From Blastococcus aurantiacus (GTDB lineage Bacteria; Actinomycetota; Actinomycetes; Mycobacteriales; Geodermatophilaceae), in contig NZ_FNBT01000002.1 of assembly GCF_900102425.1 (NCBI RefSeq), positions 434,001-498,000 of the forward strand: 64,000 nt of DNA, read 5' to 3'. The notes under the pieces were generated by a model, which worked only from the letters and a program-made list of their open reading frames with translations, was not told the DNA's origin and did no database searches. The position numbers and the translations under genes are program-made. This document shows, in pieces, positions 33,092-41,771 of the stretch. How positions within the stretch are numbered: the stretch's first letter is position 1; the number at the start of each line of letters is the position of its first letter.

Positions 33092-35080
33092 ATGACCACC
33101 CGGCGCGGACCCAAGGGGTACCGCTACGGACGCTGGCGCGGCGGGCCCGACCCGCTCGCGCCGCCCTACGACCTCGGCAACGCCGTCGACGAGATCGGCG
33201 ACTCCGTCCTGGGCGGCAGCGGCGTGCGCGAGGCGCTGCGCGAGCTGTTGCGCCGCGGGGCGGAGGGCCGCCGCGGCCTCGACGAGCTGCGGCGTTCGGT
33301 GCGCGAGCGGCTGCGCAAGGCGCGGACCGCCGGCCGGATGGACGGCACGCTGCAGGAGGTCCGGGAGCTGCTGGACAAGGCGGTCGAGGCCGAGCGCCGG
33401 GCGCTGTTCCCGGACCCGGACGACGCCGCCCGGCTGGCCGAGGGCGAGCTCGACGCCCTGCCCGAGGACACGGCGGGTGCGGTGCGAGCGCTCAAGGACT
33501 GGCAGTGGCGCTCCGACGAGGCGCGGCAGGCCTACGACCAGATCCAGCACCTGCTGCGCAAGGAGGTGCTGGACAGCTCCTTCGCCTCGATGAAGCAGGC
33601 CCTGGAGAACGCCGGCGAGCAGGACATGCAGGCGATCAAGGACATGGTTGCCGACCTCTCCCAGCTCGTCGACGCGCACAACCGCGGCGAGGACACCGAC
33701 GAGCGCTTCGCCGACTTCATGGAGAAGCACGGCCAGTTCTTCCCCGACGATCCGCAGACGGTGGAGGAGCTCATCGACTCCCTCGCCCGCCGGGCCGCCG
33801 CCCAGGAACGCATGATGGCCGGCCTGTCGCCGGAGCAGCGGGCCGAGCTGGCCGACCTCATGGCCCAGACCATGGAGGACATGGGGCTGGCCAGCGAGAT
33901 GGCGCACCTCGGCGACGCGCTGCGTCAGGCCCGCCCCGACCTCCCGTGGGGCCGGCGTGGCCAGGTGCCCGACGGTGAGCAGGCCCTCGGCATGGGTGAC
34001 GCCACGTCCGCCGTGGCCGAGCTCGCCGACCTCGAGGCGCTGTCCAACCAGCTCTCCCAGGGCTACGCGGGCGCCTCCCTCGCCGACATCGACGAGGAGC
34101 TGCTCGAGCGGGCACTCGGCCGGCCCGCCGTCGACGACCTCGCCGCCCTGCGGCAGATGGAGATCGAGCTCGAGCGACAGGGCTACCTCAACCGCTCCGG
34201 CGGCAAGCTGGAGCTCTCCCCCAAGGCGGTGCGCCGGCTCGGGGCGACGGCGCTCAAGCGGGTCTTCGCCCAGCTGGAGTCCGCCGGCCGCGGCGACCAC
34301 GACGTCGCCGACGCGGGCTCGGCCGGCGAGCTCACCGGCAGCTCGCGGGAGTGGCGGTTCGGTGACGAGCAGCCGCTCGACGTCGTCCGCACCGTGAAGA
34401 ACGCCGTCCTGCGGACGGCGCACGAGCCGCGCGGCGAGCACGACCGCCGCGTCCGCATCGCCGTCGAGGACTTCGAGGTGGTGGAGACCGAGCGGCGCAC
34501 CGGCGCGGCGGTCGCCCTACTGGTCGACCTCTCCTACTCCATGGCACTGCGCGGCACCTGGGGCGCGGCGAAGTCGACGGCGATGGCGCTGCACTCGCTG
34601 GTCACCACCCGGTTCCCGCAGGACGCCATCGAGATCATCGGGTTCGCCTCCACCGCCCAGGTGCTGGCGCCCTCGACCCTCGCGGAGCTCTCGGTGGACA
34701 CGCTGCAGGGCACCAACCTGCAGCACGGCCTCATGCTGGCGCGGCGGTTCCTGGCCAAGCACCACGACGCCGAGCCGGTCGTCCTGGTGGTCACCGACGG
34801 CGAGCCGACGGCGCACCTGGAGGACGACGGGACGCCGTTCTTCTGCTGGCCCCCGATGCCCGAGACGATCGCCCGCACCGTCGCCGAGGTGGAGCGGGTG
34901 GCCCGGTCAGGGGCGACGGTCAACGTGTTCGCCCTCGACCCCGACCCCGGGCTGGTGCACTTCGTCCACGACCTCACCGAGCGGGCCGGCGGCCGGGTGT
35001 TCACGCCCGACAGCGACCGGCTCGGCGAGTTCGTGGTGGCGGACTACCTCCGCGCGCGGAAGGGACGTCGCAGCCGCTGA
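33092..35080 (+). CDS. VWA domain protein, partner of the MoxR ATPase
   Basis: The last 200 residues are a VWA domain with a complete MIDAS: DLSYSM (D-x-S-x-S), a Thr in LQGTNLQHGL and an Asp in VVTDGEP. The first 450 residues are charged and helical, with long Leu/Arg/Glu stretches (RRSVRERLRKAR, DLADLMAQTMEDM) that likely form coiled coils binding the ATPase. Length is 662 residues. The ATG is one base after the MoxR stop. This pair resembles RavA-ViaA and CoxD-CoxE arrangements; which complex they serve is unknown. Confidence 0.86.
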   Translation: MTTRRGPKGYRYGRWRGGPDPLAPPYDLGNAVDEIGDSVLGGSGVREALRELLRRGAEGRRGLDELRRSVRERLRKARTAGRMDGTLQEVRELLDKAVEAERRALFPDPDDAARLAEGELDALPEDTAGAVRALKDWQWRSDEARQAYDQIQHLLRKEVLDSSFASMKQALENAGEQDMQAIKDMVADLSQLVDAHNRGEDTDERFADFMEKHGQFFPDDPQTVEELIDSLARRAAAQERMMAGLSPEQRAELADLMAQTMEDMGLASEMAHLGDALRQARPDLPWGRRGQVPDGEQALGMGDATSAVAELADLEALSNQLSQGYAGASLADIDEELLERALGRPAVDDLAALRQMEIELERQGYLNRSGGKLELSPKAVRRLGATALKRVFAQLESAGRGDHDVADAGSAGELTGSSREWRFGDEQPLDVVRTVKNAVLRTAHEPRGEHDRRVRIAVEDFEVVETERRTGAAVALLVDLSYSMALRGTWGAAKSTAMALHSLVTTRFPQDAIEIIGFASTAQVLAPSTLAELSVDTLQGTNLQHGLMLARRFLAKHHDAEPVVLVVTDGEPTAHLEDDGTPFFCWPPMPETIARTVAEVERVARSGATVNVFALDPDPGLVHFVHDLTERAGGRVFTPDSDRLGEFVVADYLRARKGRRSR

Positions 35081-35109
35081 GATCCGGCGCCGCGCGCGGT
35101 CTGCAGCAC

Positions 35110-35931
35110 ATGACCGAGCACGTGCAGGCCCCCGACGGCACCCGGATCGCCTTCGACCGGGTGGGTGCCGGTCAGCCGCTGGTGCTGATCGGCGGCGCCG
35201 GCCAGTTCCGCGCCGTCGATCCGGACACCCGGGAGCTGACCGGCGAGCTCGCGCGGCGGGGCTTCGAGGTCGTGCACTACGACCGGCCCGGCCGGGGCGA
35301 CAGCGGCGGCGAGCCACCCTTCGGCCTGGCCCGGGAGGTCACGGCGATCGGCGCGCTCGTCGACGCCGTCGGTGGGCGGGCGTGGCTGCACGGCAGCTCG
35401 TCCGGCGGCGCCATCGCCCTGGCCGCCGCCGCCGCGCTGCCCGGGGTCGAGCGGCTCTCCCTGTGGGAGGTGCCCCTCGGCGAGGAGTGCGGCACCGACG
35501 GCGCTGCCTACCTGGACGCGGTCCGGGCGTGCGTCGGTACCGGCGACCCGGAGGCGGTCTGGCGGCTCTACACCGACGGCATGCCGCCGGAGTGGTTCCG
35601 GTCCATGCGCAGCGGCCCCCGCTGGCCGCTGTACGAGCGCATGGCCCCCACCCTCGAGGCCGACGCCGAAGCGCTGGCCTGGACCCAGTCGGCTCCCCGG
35701 GCGGAGCTGTGGGCGGCGGTCGACGTCCCCGTCCTCGTGCTGCTGGGCACCGACACCTTCCCGTTCATGGCCGACGCCGCCGACGCGCTGGTCCGCGCCC
35801 TCCCGCGTGCCGCGCGCGGGCACGTCCGCGGGAGCGGGCACCGGTGGGAACCCGCGGACCTGGCCGAGCGGCTCGCCGCCGATCTCCCGGCCGCGCTCAG
35901 CGGGCCCTCGGCTGCTCCCCGCTCGAGCTGA
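35110..35931 (+). CDS. Alpha/beta hydrolase
   Basis: The 273-residue protein has the hydrolase order: oxyanion-hole region LVLIGGAGQFRA, HYDRPGRGDSGG after strand 4, nucleophile elbow HGSSSGGAIAL (GxSxG), acid in LGTDTFPF and catalytic His in GSGHRWEP. No signal peptide is present. The substrate cannot be predicted. The last 35 bases overlap the end of the convergent DUF2252 gene. Confidence 0.9.
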   Translation: MTEHVQAPDGTRIAFDRVGAGQPLVLIGGAGQFRAVDPDTRELTGELARRGFEVVHYDRPGRGDSGGEPPFGLAREVTAIGALVDAVGGRAWLHGSSSGGAIALAAAAALPGVERLSLWEVPLGEECGTDGAAYLDAVRACVGTGDPEAVWRLYTDGMPPEWFRSMRSGPRWPLYERMAPTLEADAEALAWTQSAPRAELWAAVDVPVLVLLGTDTFPFMADAADALVRALPRAARGHVRGSGHRWEPADLAERLAADLPAALSGPSAAPRSS

Positions 35932-37261
35932 TGCCGGGGATGGCGCCAGCCCGGAAGGCGTCGACGAAGTGGCGGTGGTCCTCCTGGGTGCGCCGCGCGT
36001 AGCCGTGCGCGAACTCGACCAGGTCCGCGACGAACTCGTCCCGGCGCCCCGCGAGCATGGTCACGATCGCCTCCTCGGTCTGGAACGGGACCAGCGTGTG
36101 GTCGCTGTCGGCGTCCCCGACGCAGTGCAGCTTGGCCGTCGCCCGGCCGAGCTGCTCGAGCACCGGCCGGATGTCGGCGGGCTCGGTGAGGTCGTCCCAG
36201 TCCAGGTCGAGCTCGTAGGGCGACAGCTCGGCGACGACGAAGCCCCTGCCGCGGATCACCGTGTGCCCCAGGAACTGGGAGGCGTGCGACTGCAGCGCCC
36301 GGCGGCTCACCGCCGTCCGGTGCCCCTCGTGCTCGAAGTACCCGCGGACCTCCGGGTCGTCCACGATCCGGCTCGGCGCGGCGACGGCGCCCTGCTTCAG
36401 CGAGAGGACGACGTCGTTCTCCAGCGCCTGGTCGTAGCCCTCCAGCAGCACGTTGTACGCGGGCAGCCCGGCGCTGCCGATGCCGAAGCCGCCCGTGCCG
36501 ATGAGGTCCTTCACGTCGTAGGCGACCTCCCGCCGCCACGGGCGGGGCGGCAGCGTGGCCTTGTAGCGCTCCAGGGCGTCGAGCACCTCGGCGCGCTCGT
36601 CGTCCTCGAGCCGGCGGTTGCGCCTGTTGTCCGCGAAGCGCCGCTCGCCGTCCTCGACGACCGTCATCCGGTCCAACAGCCCCAGGCGGGTGCGGCCGGC
36701 CGTCGCGCGGATGAGCTCGTGGACGGCGCCCTCGGTGTTGCCGGCCACGAGGGCGAAGTCCCGGTCGGCGTCCGAGCGGGTGAACGCATCCACCTGGTCC
36801 AGCCAGGCGTCGAGGTACACGGTGATCAGCTCGCCGATCACCTCGTCGGAGAACGCCTTGCGCCAGGCCAGCAGGGCGAAGCTGGCCGCGAACCGCCGCA
36901 GGTCCCAGCTCACGTGGCCCAGGTAGGCCTCGTCGAAGTCGTTGACGTCGAAGACGATGCGGCCGGTCGCGTCCATGTAGGTGCCGAAGTTCTCCGCGTG
37001 CAGGTCACCGTGGATCCACACGCGCGACGTCCGCTCGTCGCTCCAGCGGTCCTCGGTGGTCGCCATGTCCGCGTAGAACAGGACGGCGCTACCCCGGTAG
37101 AAGGCGAAGGGGTCGGCGGCCATCTTGCGGAACTTCGTGCGGAAGGCGTCGGCGTCGGCCTCCATCAGATCGGCGAAGGCCTCGACCAGGACGTCGACGA
37201 TCGTCCGGGCCCGCTCGTCGAGGTCTGTGGACTGGGTCACACCTAGGGGGGAGAGGGCCAC
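35897..37261 (-). CDS. DUF2252 family kinase-like protein
   Basis: DUF2252 proteins have an APH-like kinase fold. The motif pair is visible: VWIHGDLHAENFGTY (catalytic loop HGDLHxxN) and FDVNDFDEAYLGH (metal site). The 454-residue length from GTG 37261 is usual. That start has a TACGGT box exactly seven bases upstream; a GTG at 37240 would leave the box too far away. Substrate unknown. The 3' end overlaps the alpha/beta hydrolase by 35 bases. Confidence 0.87.
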   Translation of the reverse strand: MALSPLGVTQSTDLDERARTIVDVLVEAFADLMEADADAFRTKFRKMAADPFAFYRGSAVLFYADMATTEDRWSDERTSRVWIHGDLHAENFGTYMDATGRIVFDVNDFDEAYLGHVSWDLRRFAASFALLAWRKAFSDEVIGELITVYLDAWLDQVDAFTRSDADRDFALVAGNTEGAVHELIRATAGRTRLGLLDRMTVVEDGERRFADNRRNRRLEDDERAEVLDALERYKATLPPRPWRREVAYDVKDLIGTGGFGIGSAGLPAYNVLLEGYDQALENDVVLSLKQGAVAAPSRIVDDPEVRGYFEHEGHRTAVSRRALQSHASQFLGHTVIRGRGFVVAELSPYELDLDWDDLTEPADIRPVLEQLGRATAKLHCVGDADSDHTLVPFQTEEAIVTMLAGRRDEFVADLVEFAHGYARRTQEDHRHFVDAFRAGAIPGISSSGEQPRAR

Positions 37262-37268
37262 AGGTTGC

Positions 37269-37274
37269 ACCGTA
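37269..37274 (-). promoter_or_regulatory. Leaderless -10 box (TACGGT) of the DUF2252 gene
   Basis: TACGGT on the minus strand lies seven bases before the GTG at 37261 and decides the start. It is 65 bases from the divergent SGNH gene. Confidence 0.6.
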
Positions 37275-37338
37275 GGCGGTCGATAACCTCGGTGGACGGA
37301 ACCGCGGACGACCTGGACGACGACCGGAGGGAGGCACC

Positions 37339-38358
37339 GTGACCCGAGCGAGCACAGCACGCCGGCTGGCGACCGGTGCTGCCTACGGCGGCGGCGGGGT
37401 GGGCCTCGCCGGAGCCGCCCTGGTCGCGCTGCTGCGCGAGGAGGCTCGGGCCGCGCGCCGCCGGGTGGACGCCCGGCGGCAGCCCGACCCGCCCTCGGGC
37501 GACGGCGTCTACGGCCGGGGCCGCGGCACACCCATCTCCTTCACCGTTCTCGGCGACTCCAGCGCCGTCGGCCTGGGCGTCGACCGCGCCGCCCGGACTC
37601 CCGGGGTCCTCATCGCCTCGGCACTGGCCGAGCTCGCCGAGCGCCCGGTCCGGCTCACCCGGCTGGCCGTCTCCGGTGCCAAGTCGCCCCAGCTCGACGC
37701 CCAGGTCGACGCCGCGCTGCTCGAGCGGCCCGACGTCGCGCTGATCATGATCGGGGCCAACGACGTCACCAGCCGCACCCGGCCCGCGGTGTCGGTCCGC
37801 CACCTCGGGGACGCCGTCCGCCGCCTGACCGCCGCCGGCGCCGAGGTGGTCGTCGGCACCTGCCCGGACCTCGGCACGATCCGCCCCATCGGCCAGCCGC
37901 TGCGCACCCTGGCCCGGCGTTGGAGCCGGCAGATGGCCGCCGCGCAGACCATCGCCGTGGTCGAGGCCGGCGGGCGCACCGTCTCCCTGGGCTCGGCGCT
38001 CGGTCCCACCTTCGCCACCGACCGCAGCCTCTTCAGCCGGGACGAGTTCCACCCCAGCGCCGCCGGCTACGCGCACGCCGCCGCGGTGCTCCTGCCGTCG
38101 GTCGCCGACGCGCTCGGGGTGTGGCCGGCATCCGCCGACCGGCGCCGCGGCACGCTGCGTCGCGAGACCGTGCGACCGGTCGCCAGCGCAGCGGCCCGTG
38201 CCGCCAGCCGTACCGGCAGCGAGGTGCAGCCCGCCGAGGTGCCCGGTCCCGGCGCGGAGCCCTGGGGCGGATGGGCGCTGCTGCGCCGCCGCCGTCCCCC
38301 GGAGATCGCCGCCGTCGGGCAGGCCGAGCCCGCGCAGCAGGAGCCGGCCACCACCTGA
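37339..38358 (+). CDS. SGNH/GDSL hydrolase
   Basis: SGNH hydrolases are esterases or lipases with a Ser-His-Asp triad. The 339-residue protein has block I FTVLGDSSAVG, block III MIGANDV and block V DEFHPS with the catalytic Asp and His. An N-terminal helix (about 10-32) may be a membrane anchor or uncleaved signal. The last 70 residues are Arg/Pro/Ala-rich. GGAGGG precedes the GTG by eight bases. Likely an envelope-associated esterase; substrate unknown. Confidence 0.88.
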   Translation: MTRASTARRLATGAAYGGGGVGLAGAALVALLREEARAARRRVDARRQPDPPSGDGVYGRGRGTPISFTVLGDSSAVGLGVDRAARTPGVLIASALAELAERPVRLTRLAVSGAKSPQLDAQVDAALLERPDVALIMIGANDVTSRTRPAVSVRHLGDAVRRLTAAGAEVVVGTCPDLGTIRPIGQPLRTLARRWSRQMAAAQTIAVVEAGGRTVSLGSALGPTFATDRSLFSRDEFHPSAAGYAHAAAVLLPSVADALGVWPASADRRRGTLRRETVRPVASAAARAASRTGSEVQPAEVPGPGAEPWGGWALLRRRRPPEIAAVGQAEPAQQEPATT

Positions 38359-38490
38359 GACCACCGTGACGCGGGCCACAGACCGGCGGCCGGTGTGCCG
38401 CGGCTCATAGCGCCGCGAGACGCGGGGGTAGTTTCAGGGGTGACCCGACGTCCGGCGACCGCGGCCGGACCCCCTCATCGTGGAGGATTC

Positions 38491-39711
38491 ATGCCCGAAG
38501 CAGTCATCGTCGCCACCGCTCGCTCCCCCATCGGCCGCGCCTTCAAGGGCTCGCTGAAGGACCTGCGCCCCGACGACCTCGCCGCCACCATCGTGCGCGC
38601 CGCGCTCGACAAGGTGCCCGCACTCGACCCGCGTGACGTCGACGACCTGATGCTCGGCTGTGGTCTCCCCGGCGGCGAGCAGGGCTACAACATGGGCCGC
38701 GTCGTCAGCGTCCTCCTGGGCATGGACCACCTGCCCGGCACCACGGTCACCCGCTACTGCTCCTCGTCGCTGCAGACCACCCGCATGGCGATGCACGCCA
38801 TCAAGGCCGGCGAGGGCGACGTGTTCATCTCCGCCGGCGTGGAGATGGTGTCCCGCTTCGTGAAGGGCAACAGCGACGGCCTGCCGGACACGAAGAACCC
38901 CTTCTTCAACGAGGCGCAGGCCAAGGCCGCCAAGGCTGCCGAGAGCGGCGCCGACACGTGGGTCGACCCGCGCGAGAGCGGCGACATCCCCGACGTCTAC
39001 ATCGCCATGGGCCAGACGGCCGAGAACCTCGCCCTGATCAAGGACGTGTCCCGCCAGGAGATGGACGAGTTCGCCGCCCGCAGCCAGCAGCTGGCCGTGG
39101 AGTCGATCGACAACGGCTTCTGGGAGCGCGAGATCACCCCGGTCACGACGCCGGACGGCACCGTGGTCAGCCAGGACGACGGCCCGCGCCGCGGCACCAC
39201 CGTCGAGGGGCTGTCCGGCCTGAAGCCGGCCTTCCGCCCCGACGGCCGGGCCACCGCCGGCAACGCCTGTCCGCTGAACGACGGGGCGGCCGCCGTGGTC
39301 GTCATGAGCGACACCAAGGCCGCCGAGCTGGGCCTGACCCCGCTGGCCCGCATCGTCTCGACCGCCGTCACCGGGCTCTCCCCGGAGATCATGGGTTACG
39401 GCCCGGTCGACGCCTCGAAGCTGGCGCTCAAGCGCGCGGGCATGAGCATCGACGACATCGACCTCGTCGAGATCAACGAGGCCTTCGCCGCTCAGGTCAT
39501 CCCGAGCTACCGGGACCTGAACATCGACATCGACAAGCTGAACGTCAACGGTGGCGCCATCGCCGTCGGCCACCCGTTCGGCATGACCGGTGCCCGTATC
39601 ACCGGCACGCTGATCAACGGCCTGCAGACCCGGGACAAGACCTTCGGTCTGGAGACCATGTGCGTCGGTGGCGGCATGGGCATGGCGATGGTCATCGAGC
39701 GCCTGTCCTGA
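38491..39711 (+). CDS. Acetyl-CoA C-acyltransferase (thiolase, FadA-like)
   Basis: Thiolases release acetyl-CoA in fatty acid beta-oxidation or join two acyl-CoAs. The 406 residues carry the active-site Cys in TRYCSSSLQTTRMAM, the LNDGAAAVVVM segment, the His in GGAIAVGHPFGMTGAR and the second Cys in METMCVGGGMGMAM-type end (ETMCVGGGMGMA). TGGAGG lies six bases before the ATG. No partner hydratase is adjacent, so this is a lone copy. Degradative role is inferred. Confidence 0.95.
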   Translation: MPEAVIVATARSPIGRAFKGSLKDLRPDDLAATIVRAALDKVPALDPRDVDDLMLGCGLPGGEQGYNMGRVVSVLLGMDHLPGTTVTRYCSSSLQTTRMAMHAIKAGEGDVFISAGVEMVSRFVKGNSDGLPDTKNPFFNEAQAKAAKAAESGADTWVDPRESGDIPDVYIAMGQTAENLALIKDVSRQEMDEFAARSQQLAVESIDNGFWEREITPVTTPDGTVVSQDDGPRRGTTVEGLSGLKPAFRPDGRATAGNACPLNDGAAAVVVMSDTKAAELGLTPLARIVSTAVTGLSPEIMGYGPVDASKLALKRAGMSIDDIDLVEINEAFAAQVIPSYRDLNIDIDKLNVNGGAIAVGHPFGMTGARITGTLINGLQTRDKTFGLETMCVGGGMGMAMVIERLS

Positions 39712-39727
39712 CCCAGCGCTAGACCGG

Positions 39728-39761
39728 CAGTGGCCCGGCCCCTCAGGGGGCCGGGCCACTG
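39728..39761. terminator. First of two near-identical hairpins
   Basis: A perfect 15-bp stem with a TCAG loop begins 17 bases after the thiolase stop. Arms are CAGTGGCCCGGCCCC and its complement. Confidence 0.85.
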
Positions 39762-39797
39762 TGCTGTGCGGGGTCGGTAGCGCCTGCCGCACGTACG

Positions 39798-39835
39798 ACA
39801 GTGGCCCGGCCCCCTCGCGGGGACCGGGCCACTGT
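39798..39835. terminator. Second near-identical hairpin
   Basis: Sixteen paired bases with one mismatch around a TCGC loop; the outer part repeats the CAGTGGCCCGGCCCC core of the hairpin 36 bases before it. It lies 15 bases from the end of the convergent Bax-inhibitor-1 gene, so each convergent gene has its own copy. Confidence 0.85.
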
Positions 39836-39849
39836 CATGTGGTGCTGGG

Positions 39850-40656
39850 TTACTCGCTCTGCAGGTAGGACAGCAGGCGCAGGATCTCCAGGTACAACCA
39901 GACGACCGTCAGGAGCAGGCCGAAGGAGATGTACCAGGCGAACTTCGCCGGGGCGCCGCGCCGGATCGCCTCGTCGGCCATGTCGAAGTCGAGCAGCAGC
40001 GTGAACGCCGCGACGCCGATGACGACCAGGCTGAAGAGGATGGCGATCGGGCCACCGTCACGCAGGCCCAGGCCACCGTCGGTGAAGAAGCTGGCGACCA
40101 GGTTGACGAGCATCAGTGCCAGGACGCCGAAGAGCGCGCCGACGATCCAGCGGGTCAGCTTCGGGGTGACGCGGATGGCGCCGGTCTTGTAGACCACCAG
40201 CATCCCGAAGAAGACACCGAAGGTGCCGATCACCGCCTGGGTGATGAGGTTGTAGCTGAAGTTCTCGGCGTAGAACTCGCTGATCGCCCCGACCAGGACA
40301 CCCTGGATCGCGGCGTAGGACAGGGTGGCGACCGGGTTGGCGATCTGCTTGAACGAGATCACCAGGCCGAGGATCAGACCGACGATGACGGCCGGGAAGA
40401 GCAGGCCGATGGCCACCTCGTCCGGCACGGCCATCCAGGTCGCCGCGGCCGTCAGGACGGTCACCAGGAAGGTGAGGCCGGTCTTGGTGACGACGTCGTC
40501 CATCGTCATGTACTGGGTGCCGGTGGCCGCGTAGGGCGAGGGCGCCGCGTAAGGGTCGGCCGGGGCGCCGTACTGCGGCTGGGCGTTCCAGCCTGCGTAC
40601 TGCTGGCCGTTGCCGGCGCCGCCGAGGCCCTTGAACGCCGGGTTGCTGCTGGGCAT
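39850..40656 (-). CDS. Bax inhibitor-1/YccA family membrane protein
   Basis: The 268-residue protein has seven membrane helices after a Gly/Ala/Tyr/Pro-rich cytoplasmic start (PSSNPAFKG, then QYGAPADPYAAPSPYAA). Bacterial members (YetJ, YbhL) are pH-gated calcium leak channels; the C-terminal acidic pair lies in LLLDFDMADEAI. Two ATGs are six bases apart; GAGGAG directly touches the first and lies six bases before the second, so the second (40656) was chosen. Confidence 0.92.
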   Translation of the reverse strand: MPSSNPAFKGLGGAGNGQQYAGWNAQPQYGAPADPYAAPSPYAATGTQYMTMDDVVTKTGLTFLVTVLTAAATWMAVPDEVAIGLLFPAVIVGLILGLVISFKQIANPVATLSYAAIQGVLVGAISEFYAENFSYNLITQAVIGTFGVFFGMLVVYKTGAIRVTPKLTRWIVGALFGVLALMLVNLVASFFTDGGLGLRDGGPIAILFSLVVIGVAAFTLLLDFDMADEAIRRGAPAKFAWYISFGLLLTVVWLYLEILRLLSYLQSE

Positions 40657-40794
40657 CGTCATCTCCTCGAGGTGACCGCTGGATCGTGGGGTACACGGTG
40701 GTGCACTCCACTCAGTCTGGTCAACGCTCCGGGAGGCCCGGTAGTTCCGGCGTGTCGAGGCGATCCGCGCTGGTCGTGCACAGGGTCCTGCGCG

Positions 40795-40868
40795 TGCCCC
40801 CGGTGGGATTCGAACCCACACTGCAACCCTTTTAAGGGGTCTGCCTCTGCCGGTTGGGCTACGGGGGC
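40795..40868 (-). tRNA. tRNA with anticodon UAA (Leu by codon), class I body
   Basis: On the minus strand the cloverleaf folds fully. The acceptor stem GCCCCCG pairs CGGGGGC, the D arm is GCC/GGC, the anticodon stem GACCC pairs GGGTT around the loop CTTAAAA (anticodon TAA), and the T arm is GTGGG-TTCGAAT-CCCAC with discriminator A. The variable loop is only five bases, whereas leucine tRNAs normally have a long variable arm. The total is 74 bases with no encoded CCA. The anticodon would read UUA, a rare codon here. Confidence 0.85.
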
Positions 40869-40906
40869 CGAACGTCGGCGCTGGCCTGCACGCTAGCGCC
40901 GCCGGG

Positions 40907-41674
40907 TCAGGGCGCCGAGCGGGCCAGGTGGGTGGCGCGGGTGAGGACGGCATCGAGCATCGGCTCGGTCAGCTTGCCGGTGAAGGTGTTCTGCTGGCTG
41001 ACGTGGTAGCTGCCGAGCACCGTGAGCGGGCCGCGCGGGCCGGTCAGCTCCACCTCGGCGCCGTGACCGAACGCCGGGCGCGGCCGAGGGATCGCGTAGC
41101 CGGCCGCGCCGAGCACCGGCCACAGCGCCGTCCACCCGAACCCGCCGAGCACCACCACCACGCGCAGCCGCGGCAGCAGGTCCAGCTCGCGGGCCAGCCA
41201 CGGTGAGCAGGTGTCGCGCTCTTCGGGGGTGGGGGCGTTGGCCGGCGGGGCGCACCGCACCGCGGCAGCGACCCGTACGTCGGTGAGCTCCAGGCCGTCG
41301 CCGATGTGGGTGGACGTCGGCTGGTTCGCCAGGCCGGCCCGCCAGAGCGCCGCGAAGATCCAGTCGCCGCTGCGGTCGCCGGTGAAGACCCGGCCGGTGC
41401 GGTTGCCCCCGTGGGCGGCCGGCGCGAGGCCGACGACGGCGATGCGTGCGTCCGCGGGCCCCATGCCGGGGACCGGCCGGCCCCAGTAGTCCTCGTCGCG
41501 GAACGAGGCGCGCTTCACCCGCGCGACCTCCTCGCGCCAGGCCACCAGGCGGGGGCAGGCGTAGCAGCCGGAGATCCGCTGGTCGAGGACGGCGAGCTCG
41601 CGGGTGGCTCGCGCCGCCCGCACCACCCCGGCCGGCGTCCGGGTGACGGGGAACCCCCCGGCGTCCACTGCCAT
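40907..41674 (-). CDS. udgB: Family 5 uracil-DNA glycosylase (UdgB)
   Basis: Family 5 UDGs remove uracil and deaminated bases from DNA and carry a 4Fe-4S cluster. The 255-residue protein has cluster cysteines in ISGCYACPRL and in AVRCAPPANAPT/RDTCSPW. The glycosylase motif GLAPAAHGGNRTGRVFTGD is typical, and HVSQQNTFTGK ends the fold. ATG 41674 starts just before the conserved part. The actinobacterial homologue is Rv1259. It lies downstream of a tRNA and divergent from a hypothetical gene. Confidence 0.93.
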   Translation of the reverse strand: MAVDAGGFPVTRTPAGVVRAARATRELAVLDQRISGCYACPRLVAWREEVARVKRASFRDEDYWGRPVPGMGPADARIAVVGLAPAAHGGNRTGRVFTGDRSGDWIFAALWRAGLANQPTSTHIGDGLELTDVRVAAAVRCAPPANAPTPEERDTCSPWLARELDLLPRLRVVVVLGGFGWTALWPVLGAAGYAIPRPRPAFGHGAEVELTGPRGPLTVLGSYHVSQQNTFTGKLTEPMLDAVLTRATHLARSAP

Positions 41675-41771
41675 GGCACGAAGCAGAACACGCACGAGGG
41701 CGCGCACGGGCAGCGGGGCCTCGACGGCGACGTCGCTGGCGCACCCCGACCGGGCCTGCCATCCTCGCCGC

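Noticed and set aside
40795-40868. tRNA-Lys (UUU) as the identity of the tRNA
   Set aside because: The plus strand shows TTTTAA, but the T-loop GTTCGAATC is on the minus strand, where the anticodon loop CTTAAAA gives UAA.
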